A DNA stretch of 23,922 nt. It comes from Rhodoferax sp. UBA5149. GTDB lineage: Bacteria > Pseudomonadota > Gammaproteobacteria > Burkholderiales > Burkholderiaceae_C. The stretch lies in contig NZ_DHXT01000011.1 in NCBI RefSeq assembly GCF_002413825.1, positions 4,260 to 28,181 of the forward strand. The letters run 5' to 3'. Shown here one piece after another: positions 1-6,860 of this stretch. A program made the translations under genes and the position numbers. A model generated the notes under the pieces. The model searched no databases, had not been told where the DNA came from, and saw only the letters and a program-made list of their open reading frames with translations. The number at the start of each line of letters is the position of its first letter. Within the stretch, counting starts at the first letter, position 1.

Positions 1-569
1 AGCAGCTCATCGGAATACAGCGCGCCGGTCGGGTTGTTGGGGTTGATCACCACGATACCCTTGGTGCGCGGCGTGATCTTGGCGCGAATGTCGTTCAGGT
101 CGGGCATCCAGCCGTTGGCTTCGTCGCACAGGTAGTGCACCGGCGTGCCGCCCGACAGGCTGGCCGCCGCCGTCCACAGCGGGTAGTCCGGTGAGGGCAG
201 CAGCAATTCGTCGCCGTTGTCGAGCAGCGCATTGGTCGCCATCACGATCAGTTCGCTGGCGCCGTTGCCCAGGTAGATGTCGTCCAGCGTCACGCCCTTG
301 ATGCCTTGCTGCTGGGTGTAGTGCATCACCGCCTTGCGCGCCGCAAAAATACCCTTGCTATCCGAGTAACCCGCCGAATTGGGCAGGTTACGGATCATGT
401 CCTGCTGAATTTCTTCCGGCGCATCAAAGCCGAACACGGCCAGATTGCCGATGTTGAGCTTGATGATCTTGTGACCCTCTTCCTCCATCTGACGGGCCGC
501 GTCCATGATGGGGCCGCGAATGTCGTAGCAGACGTTGGCCAGTTTGGCTGATTTTCGAATAGTCTTCAA
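1..569 (-). CDS. alaT: Alanine transaminase AlaT-type aminotransferase (5' part, runs off the left edge)
   Basis: This is a PLP-dependent class I/II aminotransferase that probably makes alanine from pyruvate and glutamate in the cytoplasm. About 189 N-terminal residues are present; the catalytic lysine lies outside the window. The translation follows E. coli AlaT closely from memory: KLANVCYDIRGP near the N-terminus, EEEGHKIIKLNIGN, IRNLP then GYSDSKG, PDYPLWTAA, HYLCDE, and the conserved NPNNPTG near the edge. No ATG is available in frame upstream. The start chosen is TTG at 569-567, which gives L/M-KTIRKSAKLANVCYD and has a GGAGGG ribosome-binding sequence 3 bases before it, an unusually short spacing. 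It is transcribed away from the Mth938-like gene. Identification is strong; the exact start is moderate. Confidence 0.93.
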   Translation of the reverse strand, partial: MKTIRKSAKLANVCYDIRGPIMDAARQMEEEGHKIIKLNIGNLAVFGFDAPEEIQQDMIRNLPNSAGYSDSKGIFAARKAVMHYTQQQGIKGVTLDDIYLGNGASELIVMATNALLDNGDELLLPSPDYPLWTAAASLSGGTPVHYLCDEANGWMPDLNDIRAKITPRTKGIVVINPNNPTGALYSDEL

Positions 570-602
570 AGTCCCTCCGGACGTGGGTGGCGAGAGGTGA
601 AA

Positions 603-630
603 CCTATAATTTGACCACATTTCCATGCAA
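603..630 (-). promoter_or_regulatory. Candidate sigma70 promoter for alaT
   Basis: On the minus strand a TTGCAT (-35, 630-625) and a TATAGG (-10, 608-603) are separated by 16 bases. They lie about 35 bases upstream of the alaT TTG start. The same stretch read on the plus strand contains a perfect TATAAT (605-610) that could serve the divergent Mth938-like gene, but it lacks a recognisable -35. This is inference from motif match only. Confidence 0.35.
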
Positions 631-680
631 TAGCTCTGCTTATTGATGCACTGCAGCATCCACAGCCAACCTTTTTCAAC

Positions 681-1061
681 ATGAAGATCCAGCCCGACAT
701 CATCAAAGTGCAATCCATTAGTGGCTACGGTCCCGGCTGGATTGGCATTGGGAACGAAAAAATTACCCGCAGCGTAGTCATTGGATCGCGCGGCGAACGC
801 TTCGACTGGGCTTGCAGCCGCTTCGAAGATCTGAGCGCGGAACACTTTGCCCAACTGGCGGCTTTGGACACAGAACTGATCATATTTGGCAGCGGCACCC
901 GGCTACGGTTTCCCCAAGGCCACTGGATCAAATCCCTGATTGACAAACAGACCGGCATTGAAACCATGGACACCCAGGCGGCCTGTCGCACCTACAACAT
1001 CCTGGCGGACGAAGGACGCAACGTGGCCGTTGCTCTGCTGCTGGAATCCACCTCGGGATAA
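681..1061 (+). CDS. Mth938-like (DUF498 / NDUFAF3-family) domain protein
   Basis: A 126-residue soluble protein covering one whole Mth938-like domain. Characteristic segments are SGYGPGWIGIG near the N-terminus, the central ELIIFGSGT motif with the RFP that follows, GIETMDTQAACRTYNIL, and a C-terminal VAVALLL strand. Members occur widely in proteobacteria, and the mitochondrial relative NDUFAF3 assists complex I assembly. The bacterial role is not established, so no function is assigned. No clear Shine-Dalgarno precedes the ATG. It sits 107 bases upstream of the peroxiredoxin gene on the same strand, so the two may be cotranscribed. The family call is confident and function is unknown. Confidence 0.85.
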   Translation: MKIQPDIIKVQSISGYGPGWIGIGNEKITRSVVIGSRGERFDWACSRFEDLSAEHFAQLAALDTELIIFGSGTRLRFPQGHWIKSLIDKQTGIETMDTQAACRTYNILADEGRNVAVALLLESTSG

Positions 1062-1201
1062 CACTAGCGTCTACACCAAGGGGGACAAGCGGTTTTCGGA
1101 GTAAAATCAGCGGTTGCAGTCGGGGGCGCCGGAGCGCTGTCAGAGGATAGTGCCCACGACTTGAGCGAATGACGCATCCTGTCACACGAGATTTAAGAAC
1201 T

Positions 1202-1687
1202 ATGGCGATTGTTGTCAATAAACCCATCCCTGAATTTGAATCAAATGCCACTGGTGGCATCAGAGTCTCCAACACCTCCCACCTCGGAAAAGTCATTATT
1301 TTGTACTTCTACCCGAAGGACAACACCCCAGGCTGCACCACAGAAGCCATGCAGTTCCGCGACAAGTACAAAGATTTTTTGAAGGCTGGCGCCACCGTGT
1401 TTGGCGTGTCGCGTGACAACATGAAATCCCACGACGAATTCAAGGCGAAACTGGAACTCCCCTTTGAATTGATTGCCGACACGGAAGAAAAAATGTGCCA
1501 CATGTTCGGCGTCGTCAAGAACAAGATCATGTACGGCAAGAAGGTCAAGGGCATTGAGCGCAGCACTTTCCTGATTGGTGCTGACGGCTTCCTCAAGGAA
1601 GAATGGCGTGGTCTCAAAGTGCCGGGCCATGTGGACGACGTACTGAAGGCTGTGAAAGACCTCAAGAAGACGGTCGCACTCGCCTGA
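1202..1687 (+). CDS. bcp: Peroxiredoxin, Bcp/PrxQ type
   Basis: A thiol peroxidase that reduces H2O2 and organic hydroperoxides in the cytoplasm, recharged by thioredoxin in the family. The start at 1202 (MAIVVNKPIP) gives 161 residues and matches family length; an in-frame ATG at 1169 would add 11 residues with no similarity. The peroxidatic cysteine is C45 in the motif PGCTTEA within YFYPKDNTPGCTTEA. E. coli Bcp carries a second cysteine five residues on, where this protein has Met. Another cysteine is present at C99 (EKMCHMFG), which corresponds to E. coli C99. The conserved Arg of the active site is probably in the ERSTFLI segment. A terminator-like hairpin lies about 100 bases downstream. 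Confidence 0.93.
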   Translation: MAIVVNKPIPEFESNATGGIRVSNTSHLGKVIILYFYPKDNTPGCTTEAMQFRDKYKDFLKAGATVFGVSRDNMKSHDEFKAKLELPFELIADTEEKMCHMFGVVKNKIMYGKKVKGIERSTFLIGADGFLKEEWRGLKVPGHVDDVLKAVKDLKKTVALA

Positions 1688-1784
1688 CGATGAATGGCGA
1701 GGGCTCGGCGTGCGTGCCATGGTGTACGCAAAGTTTATGCATAATGGCACCATGCCGTTGAAATTCGCAACCGAGCTCCCTGAC

Positions 1785-1814
1785 AAAGCCGCCCTGGTCT
1801 CAAGGCGGCTTTTT
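1785..1814 (+). terminator. Rho-independent terminator after the peroxiredoxin gene
   Basis: A 9-bp perfect stem, AAAGCCGCC (1785-1793) with GGCGGCTTT (1804-1812), has a 10-base loop and is followed by a T-rich tail. It lies between the peroxiredoxin and phoH genes and would separate their transcripts. Confidence 0.8.
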
Positions 1815-1863
1815 CGCTTTTAAAGCCTGAATTCAATCCACCTTTTGCGAGCAACACATCCCT

Positions 1864-3606
1864 ATGCCATTGCCAACCGCCCCCGCCAAACGTGCCGCGC
1901 TGCTGTCCGAGCAAGACTACGACGTACCTGCCCGAACCCAACCCAAAGCACGCAAGACTGAGTCTCCCTTGACTGAGCATCCGGTTGCAGAAAAACATCC
2001 GGCACGGGAAACAGCGGAGCGCACGGACGCTGGTGGGCAAGTGGTCGCTTTATTGCAAAAAAACACGCCTGAAAGCCGTAGTAAATCACCCCGCCCGGAC
2101 GCCCCCGCCCGCAAAAACCGACCCGAGACCAAAGCGCCAGTCGAACCGGAAGCGGCGGCCGAAGTCAGACCCAAGAAGATCAAGCATACCGGTCCAACCA
2201 AACTGTTTGTACTTGACACCAACGTGCTGCTGCATGACCCCATGTGCCTGTTCCGCTTCGAGGAACACGACATTTTTCTGCCCATGATTGTCCTGGAAGA
2301 ACTGGATGCCCACAAAAAGGGCATGACCGAGGTCGCCCGCAACGCACGCCAAACCAGCCGCACGCTGGACGCGTTGGCCGGTCATCAAGACGCCGACATC
2401 ACGGCCGGTTTGCCGCTGAGCACCACGGGCCACCGCGAAGCGGGTGGCAAGTTGTTCTTCCAGACCCAGTTGCTGAGCTACACACTGCCCACCAGCCTGC
2501 CCCAAGGCAAGGCGGACAACCAGATTCTGGGCGTCGTCGAGGCGCTGCGCCAGCAACACGCGCCGCAAGGTACAGAGTCACGCACAACCGCGCGTGAAGT
2601 GGTGCTGGTGTCCAAAGACATCAACATGCGGGTCAAAGCGCGGGCGCTGGGCTTGGCCACCGACGATTACCAGAACGACAAAACACTGGAAGACGGTGAC
2701 TTGCTGTATGCCGGCGCCATCGCGCTGCCGACCAATTTCTGGACCACCCACGGCAAAACGGTGGAGAGCTGGCAGCAGGGCGCGCACACCTTTTACCGCA
2801 TCACCGGGCCCATCGTCCCCAGCCTGCTGATCAACCAGTTCGTCTACTTCGAGTCACCCGGCGAGCCCAGCCTGTACGCCAGGGTCACTGAAATTCGTGG
2901 CAAGACGGCTGTGTTCAAGACACTCAAGGATTACACCCATCTCAAGAACTCGGTGTGGGGCATCACCACGCGCAATCGGGAACAAAACTTTGCCATGAAC
3001 CTCCTGATGGACCCCGAGATCGACTTCGTCACCTTGACGGGCACGGCCGGCACCGGTAAAACCTTGATGGCATTGGCCTCCGGCTTGACCCAGGTACTGG
3101 ACGATCGGCGCTATACCGAGATCATCGTCACGCGTGCCACCGTCAGCGTCGGCGAAGACATCGGTTTTCTGCCTGGCACTGAAGAAGAAAAAATGGGCCC
3201 CTGGATGGGCGCCCTGGATGACAACCTCGAAGTGCTGGGTAAAACCGATACCAGCGCCGGCGAATGGGGCCGCGCCGCCACCAGTGAACTCATCCGCAGC
3301 CGCATCAAGATCAAGAGCATGAACTTCATGCGGGGACGCACCTTCCTGAACAAGTACGTCATCATCGACGAAGCGCAGAATCTGACGCCCAAGCAGATGA
3401 AGACCCTGATCACCCGCGCGGGGCCGGGCACCAAAATCATTTGCATGGGCAACCTGGCGCAAATCGACACACCTTACCTGACCGAGGGCTCTTCCGGCCT
3501 GACCTTTGCCGTTGACAAGTTCAAGGGCTGGCAGCACGGCGGGCACATTACGCTGGCGCGCGGCGAACGCTCGCGGCTGGCAGACTTTGCAAGCGAGGTC
3601 TTGTAG
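1864..3606 (+). CDS. PIN domain-PhoH ATPase fusion (PhoH2 / YlaK type)
   Basis: A 580-residue protein with three parts. Residues 1-110 are a low-complexity tail rich in Lys, Pro, Glu and Ala, probably disordered. A PIN ribonuclease domain follows (about 113-270), with its first acidic residue in FVLDTNVLL (D118) and further acidic residues in VLEELD. The PhoH-type P-loop ATPase has Walker A GTAGTGKT (393-400) and Walker B VIIDEAQ (D502, E503), then a sensor-like GNLAQID. PhoH2 proteins are described as RNA helicase/RNase toxins or RNA-processing enzymes in other bacteria; the role here is inferred. The Shine-Dalgarno is weak. The gene is convergent with dnaB, and a dispersed repeat separates them. 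The N-terminal extension is longer than in the Bacillus relative. Confidence 0.92.
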   Translation: MPLPTAPAKRAALLSEQDYDVPARTQPKARKTESPLTEHPVAEKHPARETAERTDAGGQVVALLQKNTPESRSKSPRPDAPARKNRPETKAPVEPEAAAEVRPKKIKHTGPTKLFVLDTNVLLHDPMCLFRFEEHDIFLPMIVLEELDAHKKGMTEVARNARQTSRTLDALAGHQDADITAGLPLSTTGHREAGGKLFFQTQLLSYTLPTSLPQGKADNQILGVVEALRQQHAPQGTESRTTAREVVLVSKDINMRVKARALGLATDDYQNDKTLEDGDLLYAGAIALPTNFWTTHGKTVESWQQGAHTFYRITGPIVPSLLINQFVYFESPGEPSLYARVTEIRGKTAVFKTLKDYTHLKNSVWGITTRNREQNFAMNLLMDPEIDFVTLTGTAGTGKTLMALASGLTQVLDDRRYTEIIVTRATVSVGEDIGFLPGTEEEKMGPWMGALDDNLEVLGKTDTSAGEWGRAATSELIRSRIKIKSMNFMRGRTFLNKYVIIDEAQNLTPKQMKTLITRAGPGTKIICMGNLAQIDTPYLTEGSSGLTFAVDKFKGWQHGGHITLARGERSRLADFASEVL

Positions 3607-3647
3607 ATTTTTGGGGGTTCTCGCCGTGGGCGGGAAATAAAAGCGAC

Positions 3648-3705
3648 GGCTATAAATTTAATAGCTGCTCACGCAATAAACACGGGGGCTCAAGGCCAAT
3701 TTGGC
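3648..3705. repeat. GCTA-hairpin dispersed repeat, copy 1 (intergenic)
   Basis: One of three related copies in this window. It begins with the hairpin GCTAT-AAATTTA-ATAGC (3649-3665), continues through ACGCAATA and CACGGGGGCT, and ends in the palindrome GGCCAATTTGGC (3694-3705), directly against the dnaB stop codon at 3706-3708. By hand alignment, 36 of 50 bases agree with copy 3. Relative to the other copies, the closing base pair of the hairpin changes from C:G to T:A, so pairing is kept. Read in the frame used by the coding copies, this one contains TGA stops. It fills most of the gap between the convergent phoH and dnaB genes. Confidence 0.8.
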
Positions 3706-5112
3706 TTAGTAGTCCCCACTCCCGCCCGAAGCCAGCGACTCAAACTTGGTAATCGGTTTCAGGAAGGCCAGCTTCACCACCCCGGTCGGGCCGTTACGCT
3801 GTTTGGCGATGATGACCTCGGCCACACCGGGCTCCTTGCAGGCGTCCTTGGTGTAGTACTCGTCACGGTAAATGAACATGATGATGTCCGCATCCTGCTC
3901 AATGGCGCCGGATTCGCGCAGATCGCTCATCATCGGGCGTTTGTCCGGGCGGGTTTCCACGCTCCGGTTGAGCTGCGACAGGGCGATCACCGGGCACTGC
4001 AATTCTTTGGCCAGCATTTTCAGGCCGCGCGAAATCTCGCCCAGCTCGGTGGCGCGGTTTTCACCATCGCTTGACGAGCCGCTCATGAGCTGCAAATAGT
4101 CCACGACGATCAAGCCCAGTTTGCCGCATTGACGTGACAAGCGTCTGGCATTGGCACGCAGTTCGCTGGAGGTCAAACCCGCTGTTTCATCGATGTGCAA
4201 GGAAATGGTGCGCAATTTCTCGATCGCCTCGGTCAAACGCGGCCATTCTTCGTCGGTCAATTTGCCGGTACGCAAGTGGCCCTGGTCAATGCGCCCGATC
4301 GAACCCACGATACGCACTGCCAGTTGCGCGGCGCCCATTTCCATGGAGAACACGGCGACCGGCAAACCTTCGTTCAGTGCCACATGCTCCGCAATATTGA
4401 TGGCCAAAGCCGTTTTTCCCATCGACGGACGGGCCGCCAGCACGATCAGGTCGCCGGCCTGAAAACCAGCCGTCATGCGGTCAAGGTCGTAAAAGCCGCT
4501 GGGCACGCCCGTCACGTCATTCGGGTTGTCGGCCATCTCCTGCACCCGGTCAAGAAGGGCGACCACCAGCGAATCCATGGCCTGGAAACCCTGTTTCGTG
4601 CGAGCACCCTCTTCTCCGATATTGAAGATTTTTTGTTCGGCCTCATCCAGAATGGTGGCCACCGGCCGACCTTTGGGATTGAAAGCGCTGGTGGATATTT
4701 CATCACTGGCACTCACCAGCTTGCGCAGGATGGAACGCTCACGCACGATCTCCGCGTAGCGCCGTATATTGCCGGCGCTGGGCACATACTGGGCCAGCGA
4801 GTTGAGGTAACCCAAACCGCCGACTTCCTCCGCCTTGCCCTGATTTTGCAGTTGCTCAAATACCGTGATGACGTCGGCCGGTTTGGAGGCATTGATCAAG
4901 GCCCCAATGGCGCCATAAACCATGCGGTGCTCGTAGCGATAGAAATCGCCCTCCGTCAACAAATCACCCACACGGTCCCACGCACCGTTATCCAGCAGCA
5001 GTCCGCCCAGGACGCTGGACTCGGCTTCGATGGAGTGCGGTGGTATGCGCAATTGCGCTACTTGTCGGTCTTGACTGTAGTCGTCACCCACGGCAGAAAG
5101 TACAGCAGACAT
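3706..5112 (-). CDS. dnaB: Replicative DNA helicase DnaB
   Basis: The hexameric 5'-3' helicase at the replication fork. The start at 5112 (MSAVLSAVG) gives 468 residues, close to the 471 of E. coli, with an AGGA ribosome-binding site in AAAGGAAACCTCC; an ORF extension to 5181 has no such support. The N-terminal domain (about 20-125; PPHSIEAESSVLGGLLLD) binds primase and loader. The RecA-like C-terminal domain has Walker A ARPSMGKT (227-234), Walker B LIVVDYLQLM, the SQLNRSVE segment and a conserved RDEYY region. No intein is present. It lies downstream of rplI but a strong terminator intervenes, so it probably has its own promoter in the 179-base gap. Confidence 0.97.
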   Translation of the reverse strand: MSAVLSAVGDDYSQDRQVAQLRIPPHSIEAESSVLGGLLLDNGAWDRVGDLLTEGDFYRYEHRMVYGAIGALINASKPADVITVFEQLQNQGKAEEVGGLGYLNSLAQYVPSAGNIRRYAEIVRERSILRKLVSASDEISTSAFNPKGRPVATILDEAEQKIFNIGEEGARTKQGFQAMDSLVVALLDRVQEMADNPNDVTGVPSGFYDLDRMTAGFQAGDLIVLAARPSMGKTALAINIAEHVALNEGLPVAVFSMEMGAAQLAVRIVGSIGRIDQGHLRTGKLTDEEWPRLTEAIEKLRTISLHIDETAGLTSSELRANARRLSRQCGKLGLIVVDYLQLMSGSSSDGENRATELGEISRGLKMLAKELQCPVIALSQLNRSVETRPDKRPMMSDLRESGAIEQDADIIMFIYRDEYYTKDACKEPGVAEVIIAKQRNGPTGVVKLAFLKPITKFESLASGGSGDY

Positions 5113-5174
5113 GGAGGTTTCCTTTGAGCCTTTGATACTACGCCAGCGCTTGTCCGGCGTCGAGTGAAATGCTG

Positions 5175-5232
5175 GGCACAAGTCCCTTAAAAGCTGTGCA
5201 CAGCCTGTGGGAATTAGGGGACAAGTTGTGCC
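5175..5232. promoter_or_regulatory. Nested inverted repeats upstream of dnaB
   Basis: Within the 179-base gap between dnaB and rplI there is a perfect 12-bp palindrome, GCTGTGCACAGC (5193-5204). It is flanked by the inverted pair GGCACAA (5175-5181) and TTGTGCC (5226-5232). The position, about 60-120 bases before the dnaB start, suits an operator or a transcript-leader structure. No matching regulator or DnaA box could be identified, and no clear -35/-10 pair was found. Confidence 0.3.
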
Positions 5233-5240
5233 AAAAATAT

Positions 5241-5273
5241 AAAAGCCGCCCAGGCTTGCACCCGGCGGCTTTT
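5241..5273 (-). terminator. Rho-independent terminator of the rpsF-priB-rpsR-rplI operon
   Basis: On the minus strand AAAAGCCGCC (5273-5264) pairs perfectly with GGCGGCTTTT (5250-5241) over 10 bp. The loop is 13 bases and a T-rich tail (TTTTATATTTTT) follows. It begins about 20 bases after the rplI stop codon. Confidence 0.92.
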
Positions 5274-5291
5274 GAGTGGGGTCGCGGTTGT

Positions 5292-5744
5292 TTAAGCCGT
5301 TTCGCCGTATACCGAGACCGTGATATCCACAACCACGTCGGCGTGCAATGCCACGCTAACGGTGCTGTCACCAACCACCTTGATCGGGCCGTTAGGCATG
5401 CGAATCTGCGCCTTGGACACCTTGTAGCCGTTCTTGGTCAGCTCTTCAGCGATGTCGGCGTTGGTCACAGAACCAAACAGGCGACCGTCCACGCCAGCCT
5501 TCTGAGTCAGCTTGCAGGTCGTTCCGGCCAGCTTTTCACCGACGGTTTGCTGTTCCACCAACTTGGCTGCAGCGGCCTTTTCGAGTTCAGCGCGCTTGGC
5601 TTCGAACTCCTGTTTCGCCGACGCCGTGGCGCGACGGGCGCGGCCAGAGGGAATCAGAAAGTTGCGGGCATAACCGTCTTTAACGCGAACGACTTCACCG
5701 AGATTGCCAAGGTTCACGACCTTGTCGAGCAGAATAATTTGCAT
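5292..5744 (-). CDS. rplI: 50S ribosomal protein L9
   Basis: A 150-residue large-subunit protein with the usual two-lobed layout. The N-terminal RNA-binding lobe starts MQIILLDKVVNLGNLGEVVRVKDGYARNFLIP, a long Ala/Glu/Lys helix follows (about 45-75), and the C-terminal lobe begins near KAGVDGRLFGSVTNADIAEEL. The ATG at 5744 is preceded by an AAGGA sequence; the longer open frame to 5957 overlaps rpsR and is not used. It is the last gene of the operon, 11 bases after rpsR, with a terminator just beyond. Confidence 0.98.
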   Translation of the reverse strand: MQIILLDKVVNLGNLGEVVRVKDGYARNFLIPSGRARRATASAKQEFEAKRAELEKAAAAKLVEQQTVGEKLAGTTCKLTQKAGVDGRLFGSVTNADIAEELTKNGYKVSKAQIRMPNGPIKVVGDSTVSVALHADVVVDITVSVYGETA

Positions 5745-5755
5745 GGTCGTATTCC

Positions 5756-6040
5756 TTAGATCTTGTGCTGGTCGCTGTACGGCAGCATCGCGAGGAAACG
5801 CGCGCGCTTGATAGCGGTGTTGAGCTGGCGCTGGAAAATGGCACGGGTGCCAGTCAGGCGAGCGGGGATGATTTTGCCGTTTTCGGCAATGAAATCGCGA
5901 AGCGTGTCGATGTCTTTGTAGTCGATCTCTTCGACGCCCGTCACGGTAAAGCGGCAAAAGCGCTTGCGCTTGAACAGCAGATTCTGGGCTGGGCGCTTGG
6001 GGCGCTTGTCTTTGTTATTGAAACGTTTTGGTCCGGCCAT
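5756..6040 (-). CDS. rpsR: 30S ribosomal protein S18
   Basis: A 94-residue small-subunit protein that pairs with S6 on the 16S platform. The conserved core includes FCRFT, EIDYKDIDTLRDFI, GKIIPARLTGT and the basic stretch that ends near LPYSDQHK. It is longer than the 75 residues of E. coli S18, with a basic N-terminal extension (MAGPKRFNNKDKRPKRP) that I regard as usual for the betaproteobacteria. A clear AAGGAG lies 6 bases before the ATG. Confidence 0.98.
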   Translation of the reverse strand: MAGPKRFNNKDKRPKRPAQNLLFKRKRFCRFTVTGVEEIDYKDIDTLRDFIAENGKIIPARLTGTRAIFQRQLNTAIKRARFLAMLPYSDQHKI

Positions 6041-6069
6041 GATGGACTCCTTAAATTTGTACGAATTCG

Positions 6070-6369
6070 TTAATCTTGCTGAAATTCTTGAATATGAAAC
6101 ACGACGTGCTTGCCATTGCGAGGTGTCGCCAGAAAACCGCTGAACCTCCAGGCACTGCCTATGGCTTGTTTGACAAGCCGTTCAGCCATTGCACCAAAAG
6201 CGACCGCTTTCATTGCTGCCTTGACCTGTCTTGTCTGCCCTGCTTCCTGAATGTCTGACTCATGTTCAAGTCTCATGTTCAGTGCGGGCAATCCGGCTGG
6301 TGTGTAGCGCAGGGCATCAAGCTCGGCGATACAGGCAGTCAGAACAAGCTGGTTGGCAACGTGGTTCAC
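6070..6369 (-). CDS. priB: Primosomal replication protein N (PriB)
   Basis: A single-stranded-DNA-binding OB-fold protein of the PriA-PriB-DnaT replication restart system. The call rests on RYTPAGLPALNMRLEHES, the C-terminal FLATPRNGKHVVFHIQEF strand pair, and its place between rpsF and rpsR. The start is uncertain. GTG at 6369 gives 99 residues (VNHVANQLVL) and matches the family's N-terminus, though GAGGA is only 2 bases before it. A TTG at 6384 would add 5 residues and has AAGG at a more usual distance. Only a few tens of bases separate it from its operon neighbours. Confidence 0.9.
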   Translation of the reverse strand: MNHVANQLVLTACIAELDALRYTPAGLPALNMRLEHESDIQEAGQTRQVKAAMKAVAFGAMAERLVKQAIGSAWRFSGFLATPRNGKHVVFHIQEFQQD

Positions 6370-6404
6370 ATTCCTCGTTGGCAAAAAAGCCTTTTCACCG
6401 GGTA

Positions 6405-6770
6405 TCAGGCTTGGTACTCAGCCTGTTGGGTCTTGCGGGCGTCTTCACGTTCGACGGTTTTCATCATCGAAGAAGGACCGGTATCGGCCTTTTTCTTCAA
6501 AACCGTCAGATGGCGCAGCACGGCATCATTGAACTTGAACGCGTGTTCCAGCTCTGCCATCACAGCCTGATCGGCTTCGATGTTGACGCAAAGATAATGG
6601 GCTTTGGCAAGCTTGTTGATCATATAGATCAACTGGCGACGGCCCCAGTCCTCAACACGGTGCACTTTACCGCCGCCGGCAGTGATCATGCCCTTGTAAC
6701 GTTCCAGCATGGCGGGAACCTGCTCGCTCTGATCCGGGTGGATCATGAGAATGATTTCGTAATGACGCAT
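6405..6770 (-). CDS. rpsF: 30S ribosomal protein S6
   Basis: A 121-residue small-subunit protein, first gene of the rpsF-priB-rpsR-rplI operon. The sequence MRHYEIILMIHPDQSEQVPAM, VEDWGRRQLIYMINK and HYLCVNIEAD are diagnostic. The ATG at 6770 has a near-perfect AAGGAG five bases upstream, which decides the start against the longer frame reaching 7010. The C-terminus has the usual short polar tail (KTVEREDARKTQQ). It lies 85 bases downstream of the symporter stop codon on the same strand, with its own -10 element. Confidence 0.98.
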   Translation of the reverse strand: MRHYEIILMIHPDQSEQVPAMLERYKGMITAGGGKVHRVEDWGRRQLIYMINKLAKAHYLCVNIEADQAVMAELEHAFKFNDAVLRHLTVLKKKADTGPSSMMKTVEREDARKTQQAEYQA

Positions 6771-6854
6771 TGATACTCCTTGTGGATGGCCCGGGTTTGG
6801 GCAGAAAAAACCACCCTCAGCGTCTAATTGAGGTGTGGAAAGGCGAAGCCCAAG

Positions 6855-6860
6855 ATTATA
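6855..6860 (-). promoter_or_regulatory. Candidate -10 element of the rpsF operon promoter
   Basis: A perfect TATAAT on the minus strand overlaps the TAA stop codon of the upstream symporter gene and lies 84 bases before the rpsF start. A convincing -35 hexamer is not visible at 16-18 bases. Position and the perfect hexamer suggest a strong operon promoter with a leader of roughly 75-80 bases. Confidence 0.4.

Noticed and set aside
605..610. Perfect TATAAT on the plus strand as a promoter for the Mth938-like gene
   Set aside because: No -35 hexamer is found 15-19 bases upstream, and it overlaps the candidate alaT promoter on the other strand; kept only as a remark.
1738..1824. A possible 28-residue peptide between the peroxiredoxin and phoH genes
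   Set aside because: The frame runs through the terminator hairpin, has no Shine-Dalgarno and shows no feature beyond chance.
3607..3645. Hairpin TTCTCGCC-GTG-GGCGGGAA after phoH as a rho-independent terminator
   Set aside because: The stem is reasonable but there is no T tract on either strand and the loop is only three bases.
4195..5127. A 310-codon plus-strand open frame opposite dnaB
   Set aside because: It is antisense to a fully conserved DnaB, has no ribosome-binding site or recognisable domain, and long antisense frames are common opposite GC-rich genes.
6231..6773. A 180-codon plus-strand frame opposite priB and rpsF
   Set aside because: It lies opposite two conserved genes of a well-known operon and has no motif or start signal.
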